Source of the DNA: an uncultured Flavobacteriaceae bacterium
Lineage (GTDB): Bacteria; Bacteroidota; Bacteroidia; Flavobacteriales; Flavobacteriaceae
NCBI GenBank assembly: GCA_937936275.1
Contig: CALHCJ010000112.1
Coordinates: 1 to 60,282 of the forward strand
Length of the DNA: 60,282 nt
Reading direction: 5' to 3'
Made by a program: the position numbers and the translations under genes. This document shows positions 44,779 to 54,025 of the stretch, piece by piece (within the stretch, counting starts at the first letter, position 1; each line of letters starts with the position of its first letter). The notes below the pieces were generated by a model. The model was not told the origin of the DNA and did no database searches. It saw only the letters and a list, made by a program, of their open reading frames with translations.

Positions 44779-46221
44779 TTAGAAATTACATGATTCTATT
44801 TCAGTAACTCTTAGGGTATTCACCATTCCTTTTTCCTTTATTGGCATCGCAGCGAGACTGATAAGCATATCTCCAACATCTAAAAACCCTTTCTGACAAG
44901 CTATCTTATTTACATCTTCAATAGTTTCGTCAGTCGATACATATTTATCATAGTAAAATGCTTTAACACCCCATAACAAATTCAGTTGTGTCAAAATTCT
45001 TTTATTCGAAGTAAAGACTAAAATATGCGCACTTGGTCTCCACGCAGAAATTTGAAAAGCCGTATACCCACTATTGGTCAAAGTAGAAATAGCTTTAGCT
45101 TTTATTTCATTCGCCATAAAGGCAGCGTGATAACAAACTGATTTTGTTATATACCGATTTGTTCTAATGTGAGGTGGTTCATGTGGAACATTAATTAATT
45201 CTGAACCCTCCACACTCTGCAAAATACTAGACATCTTTTCAATAACCTGAACAGGATAGTTTCCAACAGAAGTTTCACCGGAAAGCATTACAGCATCAGC
45301 CCCATCCATCACAGAATTGGCAACATCGTTTACCTCTGCTCTTGTTGGCGTAAGACTTGTGATCATAGTCTCCATCATTTGAGTTGCAATAATCACAGGA
45401 ATTCTAGCTTTTTTAGCTCTTAAAACCAATTGCTTTTGAATAAGTGGCACTTCTTGCGCTGGTACTTCTACACCTAAATCACCACGTGCAACCATCAAAC
45501 CGTCACAATAAGCAACAATTTTATCAATATTTTCAACAGCTTCTGGCTTTTCAATTTTTGCAATGATCGGAATTTTTTCGTCGGAGTGTTCATTGATGAT
45601 TTTTCGCAAGTCAATTAAATCTTGGCTAAACCTAACAAATGAGAGCGCTATCCAATCTACATCTAACGAAATAGCAAAAATTGCATCCTTTACATCCTTT
45701 TCAGTTAAGGCTGGTAACGAGATATTTGTGTTTGGTAGGTTGACTCCTTTTTTTGATTTCAAAGGACCGCCTTGAATTACCTTAGCTTTAACTTCGTCCT
45801 TGCCATTTGTAGCAATAACTTCAAACATTAGTTTTCCATCATCCAATAAAATACGTTCTCCAGCTTTTACATCTTTTGGAAAGTTGGTATAGTTCATATA
45901 CACTTTCTCAGCCGTACCTTCAAATGGAGTCCCGGTTACAAAAGTTATTTCATCTCCTGGAGCCACTACAACTTCACCCGCCATCACACCCACACGTAAT
46001 TTTGGCCCCTGTAAATCTGCTAAAATCGAAGTGTAAATTTGCATCTCTTCATTCAACTCTCGAATCATACTGATTCGTGCTTTCACATCGTCATAATCAG
46101 CATGCGAAAAATTGATTCGGAAGACATCAACGCCTGCCTTTATCATATCTCGAAGTACTTCTTTTCTACTTGTAGCAGGCCCTAAGGTGGCAACGATCTT
46201 GGTTTTTTTCTTGTTTGGCAT
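44779..46221 (-). CDS. pyk: Pyruvate kinase
   Basis: This 480-residue glycolytic enzyme makes pyruvate and ATP from phosphoenolpyruvate. The ATG at 46221 (MPNKKKTKIVATLGPATS) is preferred over an upstream TTG at 46227. Hallmarks are RINFSHAD, ILLDDGKLMFEV, IIAKIEKPEAVENIDKI, DGLMVARGDLGVEV, PVIIATQMMETM and the C-terminal regulatory domain beginning around ITKSVCYHAAF. It begins two bases after the stop of the IPExxxVDY gene, indicating a shared transcript. Confidence 0.97.
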   Translation of the reverse strand: MPNKKKTKIVATLGPATSRKEVLRDMIKAGVDVFRINFSHADYDDVKARISMIRELNEEMQIYTSILADLQGPKLRVGVMAGEVVVAPGDEITFVTGTPFEGTAEKVYMNYTNFPKDVKAGERILLDDGKLMFEVIATNGKDEVKAKVIQGGPLKSKKGVNLPNTNISLPALTEKDVKDAIFAISLDVDWIALSFVRFSQDLIDLRKIINEHSDEKIPIIAKIEKPEAVENIDKIVAYCDGLMVARGDLGVEVPAQEVPLIQKQLVLRAKKARIPVIIATQMMETMITSLTPTRAEVNDVANSVMDGADAVMLSGETSVGNYPVQVIEKMSSILQSVEGSELINVPHEPPHIRTNRYITKSVCYHAAFMANEIKAKAISTLTNSGYTAFQISAWRPSAHILVFTSNKRILTQLNLLWGVKAFYYDKYVSTDETIEDVNKIACQKGFLDVGDMLISLAAMPIKEKGMVNTLRVTEIESCNF

Positions 46222-46223
46222 TC

Positions 46224-46685
46224 TCAAAAAATTAGGTTGTTCTTAGATTTTAAATGATCTGTATTTAAAATGTAAGCAGTTATTATCTTGGGTATTGTAA
46301 GTAATGATTTCAGCACATCTTCATCAAAAGCAAAGTCATCGGACTCAATCTTTAGAATATAATCTACTTCTCTATATTCTGGCAGTAGATATTGTTTGCT
46401 AAACGACGGTTCATTTTCGAAAAGATCATTTCCCGTAGATTTTTCCTGAAATTGGCTCTTGTTGCTAATAAGGGTCCAATAACTTTCGGTGCTATCATCT
46501 TTCCATTCAAAAATTGGAAATGAGACCTTTTCTGATAAATCCAAATCTTCCGAAGCCCGTTTGAACTTCGATTTCAAATAAGAATTTATTGTATATACTA
46601 TAGAAAAATCTTCTAGACTACTGTGCAAAGCCACGAGCGCAAAAGAATCTTCGTAAAAATCATCTGTGATTTTATGTACTGCCAT
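46224..46685 (-). CDS. IPExxxVDY family protein
   Basis: This 153-residue protein contains the defining pattern LPEYREVDYILKIES (about 105-119), with the usual surrounding phrases FPIFEWKDDSTESYWTLISNKSQ and a C-terminal KIITAYILNTDHLK. The family is restricted to Bacteroidota, is normally found beside pyruvate kinase and RNase III, and has no known function. It lies two bases before pyk. Confidence 0.88.
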   Translation of the reverse strand: MAVHKITDDFYEDSFALVALHSSLEDFSIVYTINSYLKSKFKRASEDLDLSEKVSFPIFEWKDDSTESYWTLISNKSQFQEKSTGNDLFENEPSFSKQYLLPEYREVDYILKIESDDFAFDEDVLKSLLTIPKIITAYILNTDHLKSKNNLIF

Positions 46686-46797
46686 TATGTATTAGCGAAC
46701 TTCAAATATAAAGCTAAAAAAGAAAATAGCCTAAAGCACTGTGTTCGAAAACACTTTTAGGAGAAATTTTAACGATTTGGTAACTATAAATTTCTTT

Positions 46798-47535
46798 TCA
46801 AGATTTCTCCATCTTGTCTTGCAATGCGAAATAAGCCCTTTTCGAAGCTCTTTCCTCAGCCTTTTTTTTAGAAGTTGCTCTTGCTTTAGCAATAACATGA
46901 TTTCCAATGGAAAGTTTGACAGCGAAATGTTTTAAACTGTCATTTCCTGTGTCTTCGTAAACATTAAAATTAAAAGACTTTTTTTGCTTTTGACACCATT
47001 CAATAACAAGACTTTTGTAACTGATTACTTTGCCTTCTAATTGCTCGATATCTACATATGGCGCAATCACTCTCTCATTAATAAATTTTTCACAGTACTT
47101 ATATCCCCTGTCTAAATATATTGCACCTACTAAGGCTTCAAAAACATTACCGTGTATATTGTCACCGAAATGAGATTTTGGTATTCTGCTTTCAACATAG
47201 TGAATTAGGTTTAAATCTTTTCCCAACTCATTAAGATGTTCGCGACTTACTATCTTAGATCGCATCTTTGTTAGATATCCTTCATCTCCTAAGGGCACTT
47301 CGTTGTAAAGATGTCTTGAAATTATGGTGCCTAGCATGGAATCTCCCAAAAATTCCAAGCGCTCATAATTCATTGGATTGCCTTCTTTATCTTTCTTATT
47401 TGCAGACCGATGTAGAAAGGCTTTTTTATATACTTTAAGTCGTTTAGGTTTGAATCCTAAAATGTTCACCATTCCCAAAAAAAAATTCCCATCTTCTTTA
47501 GAATGGGAATTAAATAAATTAGATGGAAAGTTCAT
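46798..47535 (-). CDS. rnc: Ribonuclease III
   Basis: This 245-residue double-strand RNA endonuclease has the signature NYERLEFLGDSMLGTII (about 56-72), the second catalytic acidic site in NVFEALVGAIYLDRGY, and a C-terminal double-stranded RNA-binding domain (about 165-245, YKSLVIEWCQKQKKSF, ATSKKKAEERASKRAYFAL). It starts eight bases after the fabF stop in the acpP-fabF-rnc order common in Bacteroidota. Confidence 0.96.
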   Translation of the reverse strand: MNFPSNLFNSHSKEDGNFFLGMVNILGFKPKRLKVYKKAFLHRSANKKDKEGNPMNYERLEFLGDSMLGTIISRHLYNEVPLGDEGYLTKMRSKIVSREHLNELGKDLNLIHYVESRIPKSHFGDNIHGNVFEALVGAIYLDRGYKYCEKFINERVIAPYVDIEQLEGKVISYKSLVIEWCQKQKKSFNFNVYEDTGNDSLKHFAVKLSIGNHVIAKARATSKKKAEERASKRAYFALQDKMEKS

Positions 47536-47543
47536 TTTTGGGC

Positions 47544-48794
47544 TTAGTCGATTTTCTTAAAAACTACACAAGCGTTATGACCCCCAAATCCAAACGTGTT
47601 ACTTAGCGCCACGTTTACTTCTCTTTTTTGAGCCTTATTAAGCGTTAAGTTCAATTTCGGATCTATATTTTCATCAACTGTGGTATGATTTATCGTTGGT
47701 GGTACAATGCCGTGTTTCATTGCTAAGATTGAAGCAATAGCTTCAATAGCACCAGCAGCACCTAATAAGTGCCCCGTCATTGATTTCGTAGAATTAATAT
47801 TTATGTTGGGCGCATGATCTCCAAAAACTTCAGAAATTGCTTTCAGTTCTGCAACATCTCCTAACGGAGTAGAAGTGCCATGTGTGTTAATAGCATCTAC
47901 GTCTTCAGGTTTTAAACCTGCATCTTTCAGGCAGTTTTTCATTACTTGAACTACACCTATTCCATCAGGGTGCGGTGCGGTCATATGATAGGCATCGCTT
48001 GACAACCCGCCGCCAACTACTTCAGCATATATTTTTGCTCCACGTGCTTTGGCATGCTCATATTCTTCTAAAATCAAGGCTCCTGCTCCCTCTCCCAATA
48101 CAAATCCATCACGGGTTCCATCAAAGGGTCTTGAAGCTGTTTCAGGACTGTCATTTCTGGTTGAAAGTGCGTGCATAGCACCAAATCCTCCCATCCCTGC
48201 TATAGTTACTGCTGCTTCACTTCCCCCGGAAACAATAACGTCACAATAACCTAATCGAATATAGTTTAAAGCATCAATCAAGGCATTTGCAGAAGATGCA
48301 CAAGCCGAAACTGTTGTATAATTCGGCCCCATAAAACCATGTTTGATAGAGATATTACCTGGAGCAATATCGGCGATCATTTTTGGAATAAAAAAAGGAT
48401 TAAATCTCGGTGTTCCATCTCCGGCTGCGAAGTTTAATACTTCATTTTGAAAAGTTTCGAGTCCACCAATACCAGCACCCCAAATAACTCCAACTCTAAA
48501 TTTATCGATAGCTTCAAGGTCTAAACCTGAATCAATTATGGCCTCATCAGAAGCTACAAGTGCGTACTGCGCAAATTTATCTAATTTACGACCCTCTTTT
48601 CGATCGAAAAAATCAGCGGAATTATAGTTTTTTAATTCACATGCGAATTTTACTTTAAATTTCTCAGTATCATAGTACGTTACAGGAGCTGAACCGCTCT
48701 TGCCATTTACTAATCCTTCCCAATATTCATCAATGTTGTTTCCTATGGGGGTAAGGGCTCCCATTCCGGTAACTACAACTCGCTTTATCTGCAT
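47544..48794 (-). CDS. fabF: Beta-ketoacyl-ACP synthase II
   Basis: The ATG at 48794 (MQIKRVVVTGMGALTPIG, 416 residues) is the natural start. Upstream extension to 48842 adds 16 unlike residues. The condensing Cys lies in TVSACASSANALID and the two His in NTHGTSTPLGD and MTGHLLGAAGA. It elongates fatty acyl-ACP chains by Claisen condensation with malonyl-ACP. acpP lies 104 bases upstream and rnc 8 bases downstream. Confidence 0.97.
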   Translation of the reverse strand: MQIKRVVVTGMGALTPIGNNIDEYWEGLVNGKSGSAPVTYYDTEKFKVKFACELKNYNSADFFDRKEGRKLDKFAQYALVASDEAIIDSGLDLEAIDKFRVGVIWGAGIGGLETFQNEVLNFAAGDGTPRFNPFFIPKMIADIAPGNISIKHGFMGPNYTTVSACASSANALIDALNYIRLGYCDVIVSGGSEAAVTIAGMGGFGAMHALSTRNDSPETASRPFDGTRDGFVLGEGAGALILEEYEHAKARGAKIYAEVVGGGLSSDAYHMTAPHPDGIGVVQVMKNCLKDAGLKPEDVDAINTHGTSTPLGDVAELKAISEVFGDHAPNININSTKSMTGHLLGAAGAIEAIASILAMKHGIVPPTINHTTVDENIDPKLNLTLNKAQKREVNVALSNTFGFGGHNACVVFKKID

Positions 48795-48898
48795 TGAACT
48801 AAATTTTACACGCTTATTAGGCAAATTAAAAAAAATATCCATGCGATATTGTTACCGCATGGATAATTTCAAATCTTGTTCAAGAAATCATTTTAAGA

Positions 48899-49132
48899 TT
48901 ACTTCGCTTCTTCTATATAACTTATGGCTTGGCCAACTGTTGCAATATTTTCAGCTTGATCGTCTGGAATCTGAATATCGAATTCTTTTTCGAACTCCAT
49001 AATCAACTCAACAGTATCTAGAGAATCTGCCCCTAAATCGTTCGTAAAGCTAGCTTCAGTAACCACTTCGTTTTCATCAACTCCTAATTTATCAACGATG
49101 ATAGCTTTAACTCTTGATGCAATGTCTGACAT
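48899..49132 (-). CDS. acpP: Acyl carrier protein
   Basis: This 77-residue acidic helical protein has the phosphopantetheine-attachment Ser37 in [37 protein letters not shown] is the standard first helix. It carries growing acyl chains to FabF, encoded next, and to the acyl-ACP desaturase encoded elsewhere in this window. It is divergent from purN. Confidence 0.97.
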   Translation of the reverse strand: MSDIASRVKAIIVDKLGVDENEVVTEASFTNDLGADSLDTVELIMEFEKEFDIQIPDDQAENIATVGQAISYIEEAK

Positions 49133-49166
49133 AATAATATTTGGTTTTAAAAATTTAAATTGATGG

Positions 49167-49174
49167 CAAAAATA
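49167..49174 (-). promoter_or_regulatory. -7-like element of acpP
   Basis: TATTTTTG on the minus strand (49174-49167) matches TANNTTTG and precedes the acpP ATG by 34 bases. The -33 is weak. Confidence 0.35.
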
Positions 49175-49293
49175 AAAAACTTTAGATTAATAACACGTTT
49201 TGCCGTTAAAATGTCTCGTAATTTAAGAAATTTAAATGCAAGAGTACTAATTTAGCTTCAAATTATTCTTCTTTAGTAACGCTGTTTCTTTTC

Positions 49294-49863
49294 ATGAAAA
49301 ATATTGTATTATTTGCCTCTGGTTCTGGTTCAAATGTTGAAAACATCATACATCATTTTCATGACAAGCCTAACGTTACTATAGCCGGTGTGCTAACCAA
49401 CAAAAGAGATGCCAAAGTTTTAGACAGATGTAATAAATTGAAAATCAATGGTTTATATTTTAATAGAACCGCCTTTTATGAGACAGATTGTGTCGTAAAT
49501 ATTCTTAAAAGTCTACAGCCAAATTTAATAGTTTTGGCAGGTTTTCTTTGGAAGATACCTTCTGGTCTTATAGAACATTTTCCCAATCAAATTGTAAATA
49601 TTCATCCTGCTTTGCTTCCCAAATATGGTGGGAAAGGTATGTATGGAAACCATGTACATCAGGCGGTAAAAGACAATCACGAAATAGAAACTGGAATCAC
49701 AATTCACTATGTGAACGAAAACTACGACGATGGAGCTATTATTCATCAGTCAAAAACAGTACTATCTCCAAAAGATGGCGTGTTAGAGATCGCTCAAAAA
49801 GTGCATGCTCTAGAATACGAGCATTTTCCAAAAGTAATTGAACAATTATTGTCGGAAATGTAA
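49294..49863 (+). CDS. purN: Phosphoribosylglycinamide formyltransferase
   Basis: This 189-residue enzyme transfers a formyl group from tetrahydrofolate to GAR in purine synthesis. It shows GSGSNVENII (phosphate binding), VVNILKSLQPNLIVLAGFLWKIP, the catalytic Asn/His in NIHPALLPKYGGKGMYG and the Asp in NYDDGAIIHQ. It shares a TAATG with the RNase H gene. purF follows two genes later in the same direction. Confidence 0.96.
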   Translation: MKNIVLFASGSGSNVENIIHHFHDKPNVTIAGVLTNKRDAKVLDRCNKLKINGLYFNRTAFYETDCVVNILKSLQPNLIVLAGFLWKIPSGLIEHFPNQIVNIHPALLPKYGGKGMYGNHVHQAVKDNHEIETGITIHYVNENYDDGAIIHQSKTVLSPKDGVLEIAQKVHALEYEHFPKVIEQLLSEM

Positions 49864-50498
49864 TGGCAAAAAAAGTAAAATTCTATACCGTCTGGAAAGG
49901 CAAACGACCTGGTGTTTATAATACTTGGAAAGAGTGCAAAGCTGCCATAGAGGGATATAAGGGGGCAGAATATAAGTCGTTTGCTACTTACGAATTGGCT
50001 AAAAATGCCTACAACGGAAGTTATGAAGAATATAAGGGAAAGAAAAAAGGAGTGGTCTCCCTTTCCCAAGAACAATTGCTAAAAATAGGACAACCCAATT
50101 ATCATTCCATTTCCGTTGATGCCGCCTCTAGCGGAAACCCTGGCATAATGGAATATCAAGGGGTCGACACGAAAACAAAAAAGAAACTATTCAAACAAGG
50201 CCCATTCGCACAAGGCACTAACAATATCGGAGAGTTTCTAGCACTAGTTCATGGGCTGGCCTATTTAAAAGAGCGTAAAAGCGACCGCATAATTTATACT
50301 GATTCACGTACTGCCATGAGTTGGGTTCGCAAAAAATCGTGCAATACTAAGCTTGTAGAAACAGCAAAAAACAAGACACTTTTTGATTTGATTAGACGTG
50401 CAATTGATTGGCTCAAAAAGAATTCTTATGACACCCCTATTGTGAAATGGGAGACTAAGGCTTGGGGGGAGATTCCAGCAGACTTTGGTAGAAAATAA
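49863..50498 (+). CDS. RNase H1 with N-terminal viroplasmin domain
   Basis: This 211-residue enzyme has an N-terminal viroplasmin/RHBD domain (about 3-48; FYTVWKGKRPGVYNTWKECKAAIEGYKGAEYKSFATYELA) that grips RNA/DNA hybrids. A linker leads to an RNase H fold with Asp86 (SVDAASSGNP), Glu124 (NIGEFLALVHG) and Asp147 (IIYTDSRTA). It cuts the RNA in RNA/DNA hybrids. The one-base overlap with purN indicates coupled translation, although the two functions are unrelated. Confidence 0.93.
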   Translation: MAKKVKFYTVWKGKRPGVYNTWKECKAAIEGYKGAEYKSFATYELAKNAYNGSYEEYKGKKKGVVSLSQEQLLKIGQPNYHSISVDAASSGNPGIMEYQGVDTKTKKKLFKQGPFAQGTNNIGEFLALVHGLAYLKERKSDRIIYTDSRTAMSWVRKKSCNTKLVETAKNKTLFDLIRRAIDWLKKNSYDTPIVKWETKAWGEIPADFGRK

Positions 50499-50560
50499 CC
50501 TTTGTAATCAAATTTTATAATTTGATATAAACACTGCTATATTTTACTTTGACAAAACCC

Positions 50561-50568
50561 TATATTTG
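50561..50568 (+). promoter_or_regulatory. -7-like element before PfkB kinase
   Basis: TATATTTG matches TANNTTTG and lies 29 bases before the preferred ATG at 50598. The -33 is only half-matched (TATA at 19 bases). Confidence 0.35.
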
Positions 50569-50597
50569 CAGCTTAATTTTTACTCCACAAATTGACT

Positions 50598-51524
50598 ATG
50601 GGAAAATTAGTAATTGTAGGTACAGTTGCTTTCGATGAAATTGAAACTCCCTTTGGGAAAACTGAAAAAATTCTCGGTGGGGCTGCTACATTTATTGGTC
50701 TTGCCGCTTCTCAATTCAATGTTGATTCTGCTATTGTATCTATCGTTGGAGATGATTTACCACAAACATATTTAGACCTTCTTTCTTCAAAAGGAATTGA
50801 TATTTCAGGAATTGAAATCGTCGAAGGTGGTAAAACCTTTTATTGGAAAGGGAAATATCATAATGATCTTAATTCAAGAGATACGATAACAACAGAATTG
50901 AACACTCTCGCAGATTTTAATCCCGTGGTGCCAGAAAATTATAAAGATGCTGAAGTAGTGATGTTGGGTAATTTACATCCAATGGTACAATTGAGTGTAA
51001 TAAATCAAATGACAAAACGACCAAAACTAATCGTATTAGACACGATGAATTTTTGGATGGATAACGCCTTGAACGATTTAATAAAGGTGATCAAACATAT
51101 TGATGTCATCACTATTAACGATGAGGAAGCTCGACAGCTAACTGGGGAGTATTCTTTAGTAAAAGCGGCCGCCAAAATTCAAACCATGGGGCCGAAATAT
51201 GTGGTTATTAAGAAAGGTGAGCATGGAGCACTGTTGTTTCATGATGGCAATATATTCTTTGCTCCCGCCCTGCCATTGAAAGAAGTGTTTGACCCCACTG
51301 GGGCAGGTGATACTTTTGCAGGAGGATTTTCAGGCTATTTGGCAGCCACCGATAATATTTCTTTTGAAAATATGAAAAATGCCGTAATTCATGGATCTAA
51401 TCTTGCATCGTTCTCGGTTGAACGATTTGGTACTGAGCGTATGGAAACTTTAGAAAGGGATGAAGTCAATAAGCGCCTGCATCAATTTAAAACATTAACG
51501 CAATTCGACATTGAACTAAAATAA
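50598..51524 (+). CDS. PfkB-family sugar/nucleoside kinase
   Basis: The ATG at 50598 (MGKLVIVGTVAFDEIETPFGK, 308 residues) is preferred; a TTG six bases upstream is less likely. The first PfkB motif is LGGAATFIGLAASQF and the second is VFDPTGAGDTFAGGFSGYL with the catalytic Asp. The N-terminal form resembles the Bacteroidota kinases that sit with purF, so a nucleoside substrate such as adenosine or inosine is possible. It lies 43 bases before purF, with an intrinsic terminator between. Confidence 0.88.
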   Translation: MGKLVIVGTVAFDEIETPFGKTEKILGGAATFIGLAASQFNVDSAIVSIVGDDLPQTYLDLLSSKGIDISGIEIVEGGKTFYWKGKYHNDLNSRDTITTELNTLADFNPVVPENYKDAEVVMLGNLHPMVQLSVINQMTKRPKLIVLDTMNFWMDNALNDLIKVIKHIDVITINDEEARQLTGEYSLVKAAAKIQTMGPKYVVIKKGEHGALLFHDGNIFFAPALPLKEVFDPTGAGDTFAGGFSGYLAATDNISFENMKNAVIHGSNLASFSVERFGTERMETLERDEVNKRLHQFKTLTQFDIELK

Positions 51525-51531
51525 ATACACG

Positions 51532-51556
51532 CCCTGACATTCGGGGCTTTTTTAAT
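51532..51556 (+). terminator. Short intrinsic terminator before purF
   Basis: GCCC (51532-51535) pairs with GGGC (51545-51548), with a G-U extension, and TTTTTT follows. The stem is short but GC-rich. Confidence 0.6.
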
Positions 51557-51567
51557 TTATATAACTA

Positions 51568-53466
51568 ATGAGTGACGCTATCAAACACGAATGTGGTATA
51601 TCGGTAATACGATTGTTGAAACCATTGGAGTACTATAAAGATAAATACGGTACCGCCTTTTACGGAGTTAACAAAATGTATTTGATGATGGAAAAGCAGC
51701 ACAATCGCGGTCAAGACGGGGCTGGTTTTGCAAGTATTAAATTAGACATGAATGCTGGTGAACGATATATGAGTCGTGTTCGCTCAAATGAGCAGCAACC
51801 TATTCAAGATATTTTTGCACAAATTAATGATCGCATTAATAGTGAGATTGAGCAAAATCCTGAATATGCTGAGAATGTTGCTTTACAGAAAAAGTATATT
51901 CCGTACATCGGCGAGCTGTTGCTTGGTCATGTGCGTTATGGAACGTTTGGGAAAAATAGTATAGAAAGCGTACACCCCTTCTTGCGTCAAAACAATTGGA
52001 TGCACAGAAACCTCATCATGGCGGGTAATTTCAATATGACCAATGTTCATGAGCTTTTTGACAACTTAGTACAATTAGGTCAGCACCCTAAGGAAATGGC
52101 TGATACGGTCACAGTAATGGAGAAAATAGGCCATTTTCTAGATGATGCCGTTGCCAAATTATATAAGCAAATAAAAAAAGAAGGCTACAACAAACGAGAA
52201 GCTTCTGCTATTATAGCAGAACGGCTAAAAGTATCTAAGATATTACGAAGAGCGGCTAAAAATTTTGATGGTGGTTATGCAATGGCCGGACTTATTGGTC
52301 ACGGCGATGCGTTTGTTTTAAGAGACCCTGCTGGTATTCGACCCGCATATTATTATCAAGATGATGAAGTAGCAGTGGTGGCATCAGAGCGACCTGCAAT
52401 TCAAACAGTTTTTAATGTTTCGTACGATGATGTTCATGAACTAGATCCTGGTCATGCCTTTATTATAAAGAAAAATGGAACAACTGCGGTAAAGCAAGTT
52501 CTCGAACCTACCGAAAGAAAAGCCTGTTCTTTCGAGCGTATTTATTTTTCTCGGGGAAGCGATAAAGAAATCTATCAAGAGCGTAAAGAATTGGGGAAAC
52601 TTATTTTTCCTAAAATCTTAACCGCCATAAATCATGACATCAAGAAAACCGTATTCTCTTACATTCCGAATACTGCCGAAACTTCTTTTTTCGGCATGGT
52701 TAAAGAAGCACAGAACTATCTGAATAAGAAGAAAGAAGAACAGATTCTTTCTATCGGATCAAAAATTACGAGTGAAGAGCTTCATGAAATTTTAGAGGTT
52801 CGTCCTAGAATTGAAAAAGTAGCTATCAAGGATGCAAAGCTAAGAACATTCATCACTCAAGACAGTAGTCGAGATGATCTTGTAGCGCATGTTTATGATA
52901 TTTCCTATGGCTCTGTAGACAGAGGCGATAATTTAGTAATTATTGATGATAGTATCGTAAGGGGAACTACGCTAAAGAAAAGTATACTTCGTATTCTTGA
53001 TCGTCTATCTCCAAAAAAGATCATTGTTGTCTCTTCTGCACCCCAAATTCGCTATCCTGATTGTTATGGTATTGACATGGCTAAGCTTGAAGATTTTATT
53101 GCCTTTAAGGCTGCTCTAGCATTGCATGAAGATAAAGGCACCATGGACATTGTAGAAGGTATCTACAAAAAATGCCTTACCCAAATCAATCGTAAAGATG
53201 CTGATGTTATCAACTATGTAAAGGAGTTTTATGCTCCTTTTACAGCAGATGAAATTTCAAAGAAAAGTGGCGAGCTATTAAGTCCAAAAGACATTAAGGC
53301 GGAAGTCGAAATAATCTATCAAACTATTAGTAACCTTCATCTGGCATGTCCGAAAAATTTGGGGGACTGGTATTTCACTGGAAACTATCCAACTGCAGGA
53401 GGAAACAGAGTAGTCAATAGAGCTTTTATCAACTTCTATGAAGGTAAAAATGAACGGGCCTATTAA
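51568..53466 (+). CDS. purF: Amidophosphoribosyltransferase, long Bacteroidota form
   Basis: This 632-residue enzyme starts purine synthesis, making phosphoribosylamine from PRPP and glutamine. The glutaminase Cys9 in HECGISV would need removal of an eight-residue propeptide to be N-terminal. GHVRYGTFG and RGQDGAGFA belong to the same domain, and the PRPP loop is LVIIDDSIVRGTT (456-468). It is longer than the usual 470-510 residues. The FTGNYPT motif near the end lacks the neighbouring cysteines of the iron-sulfur forms. Some annotators call this group PurF-like. Confidence 0.93.
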   Translation: MSDAIKHECGISVIRLLKPLEYYKDKYGTAFYGVNKMYLMMEKQHNRGQDGAGFASIKLDMNAGERYMSRVRSNEQQPIQDIFAQINDRINSEIEQNPEYAENVALQKKYIPYIGELLLGHVRYGTFGKNSIESVHPFLRQNNWMHRNLIMAGNFNMTNVHELFDNLVQLGQHPKEMADTVTVMEKIGHFLDDAVAKLYKQIKKEGYNKREASAIIAERLKVSKILRRAAKNFDGGYAMAGLIGHGDAFVLRDPAGIRPAYYYQDDEVAVVASERPAIQTVFNVSYDDVHELDPGHAFIIKKNGTTAVKQVLEPTERKACSFERIYFSRGSDKEIYQERKELGKLIFPKILTAINHDIKKTVFSYIPNTAETSFFGMVKEAQNYLNKKKEEQILSIGSKITSEELHEILEVRPRIEKVAIKDAKLRTFITQDSSRDDLVAHVYDISYGSVDRGDNLVIIDDSIVRGTTLKKSILRILDRLSPKKIIVVSSAPQIRYPDCYGIDMAKLEDFIAFKAALALHEDKGTMDIVEGIYKKCLTQINRKDADVINYVKEFYAPFTADEISKKSGELLSPKDIKAEVEIIYQTISNLHLACPKNLGDWYFTGNYPTAGGNRVVNRAFINFYEGKNERAY

Positions 53467-53470
53467 TACG

Positions 53471-53512
53471 ATTATCGACGAAATGCACAAATTCTTGTAC
53501 TTCATCGATAAT
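53471..53512 (+). terminator. Long hairpin directly after purF
   Basis: ATTATCGA (53471-53478) pairs with TCGATAAT (53505-53512). Pairing continues inward (GAA/TTC, ACAA/TTGT) around an ATTC loop. It lacks a T tract, so it may be an RNA 3' stabiliser or processing site, not a classic terminator. Confidence 0.5.
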
Positions 53513-53557
53513 ATGTGCCATTCAGCGTGTTTTTAGCCGCTTTGAAAGCCTGCCGCT

Positions 53558-53565
53558 TACTTTAG
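53558..53565 (+). promoter_or_regulatory. -7-like octamer of sRNA copy 1
   Basis: TACTTTAG has one mismatch to TANNTTTG and ends five bases before the repeated head. A T run at 53530-53534 is 23 bases upstream of it. Confidence 0.5.
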
Positions 53566-53569
53566 ACTT

Positions 53570-53647
53570 GCCATAGCATAAGTAGGTTAAGTTCATGGTA
53601 AGATTTGGGGCAAAAAAGGTGGAGACTTCTCCACCTTTTTTATTTTC
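53570..53647 (+). ncRNA. Tandem small RNA copy 1
   Basis: The 40-base head (53571-53610) begins CCATAGCATAAG and ends GATTTGGGG. CCAT at its start can pair with ATGG at 53595-53598. Directly behind is a terminator, GGTGGAG (53618-53624), ACTT, CTCCACC (53629-53635), flanked by A and T runs. Predicted length is about 75 nt. There is no open frame with a stop before the terminator. The head is identical to copies 2 and 3. Confidence 0.8.
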
Positions 53648-53715
53648 TGGTCTTTCACTTTTTCATTTTCCCAAACTACACTTCAACCGAATAATAGACG
53701 CTTCAACAAAGAATT

Positions 53716-53746
53716 TTTAACTCTCATCAGCCTTCATTTATCTTTG
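53716..53746 (+). promoter_or_regulatory. Promoter of sRNA copy 2
   Basis: TTTA (53716-53719), 19 bases, then a perfect TANNTTTG element TATCTTTG (53739-53746). It ends five bases before the head. Confidence 0.7.
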
Positions 53747-53750
53747 GAGA

Positions 53751-53825
53751 ACCATAGCATAAGTAGGTTAAGTTCATGGTAAGATTTGGGGAAAAGGCGG
53801 GGCAATGCTCCGCCTTTTTATTTTA
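53751..53825 (+). ncRNA. Tandem small RNA copy 2
   Basis: The head at 53752-53791 is identical to copy 1. The terminator differs: GGCGGGGC (53796-53803), AAT, GCTCCGCC (53807-53814), followed by TTTTT. All eight pairs hold (one G-U), although the bases differ from copies 1, 3 and 4, which supports RNA pairing. A preceding A allows ACCAT/ATGGT pairing in the head. Confidence 0.8.
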
Positions 53826-54025
53826 CTTTTGATCCAGACTTCGACCCTACCTCATGATTATTTTAACTTGTGTATTACATTATATGTACCTTTAATTACA
53901 CTGTTTTCAATACTTGAAACCTCAGTAAAATCTCAATTTTAAGTACTGCTTTTTGAGGTAATCACCCAAGTTATTTACATATAGAAAGCCTTTCAACCAG
54001 ATAAAAAGGCATTCATCCAAAACCT

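Noticed and set aside
46222-46227. TTG start for pyk
   Set aside because: The ATG at 46221 begins the conserved MPNKKKTKIVATLG N-terminus.
48843-49002. Plus-strand open frame over acpP
   Set aside because: It is the antisense of a strongly supported acyl carrier protein gene.
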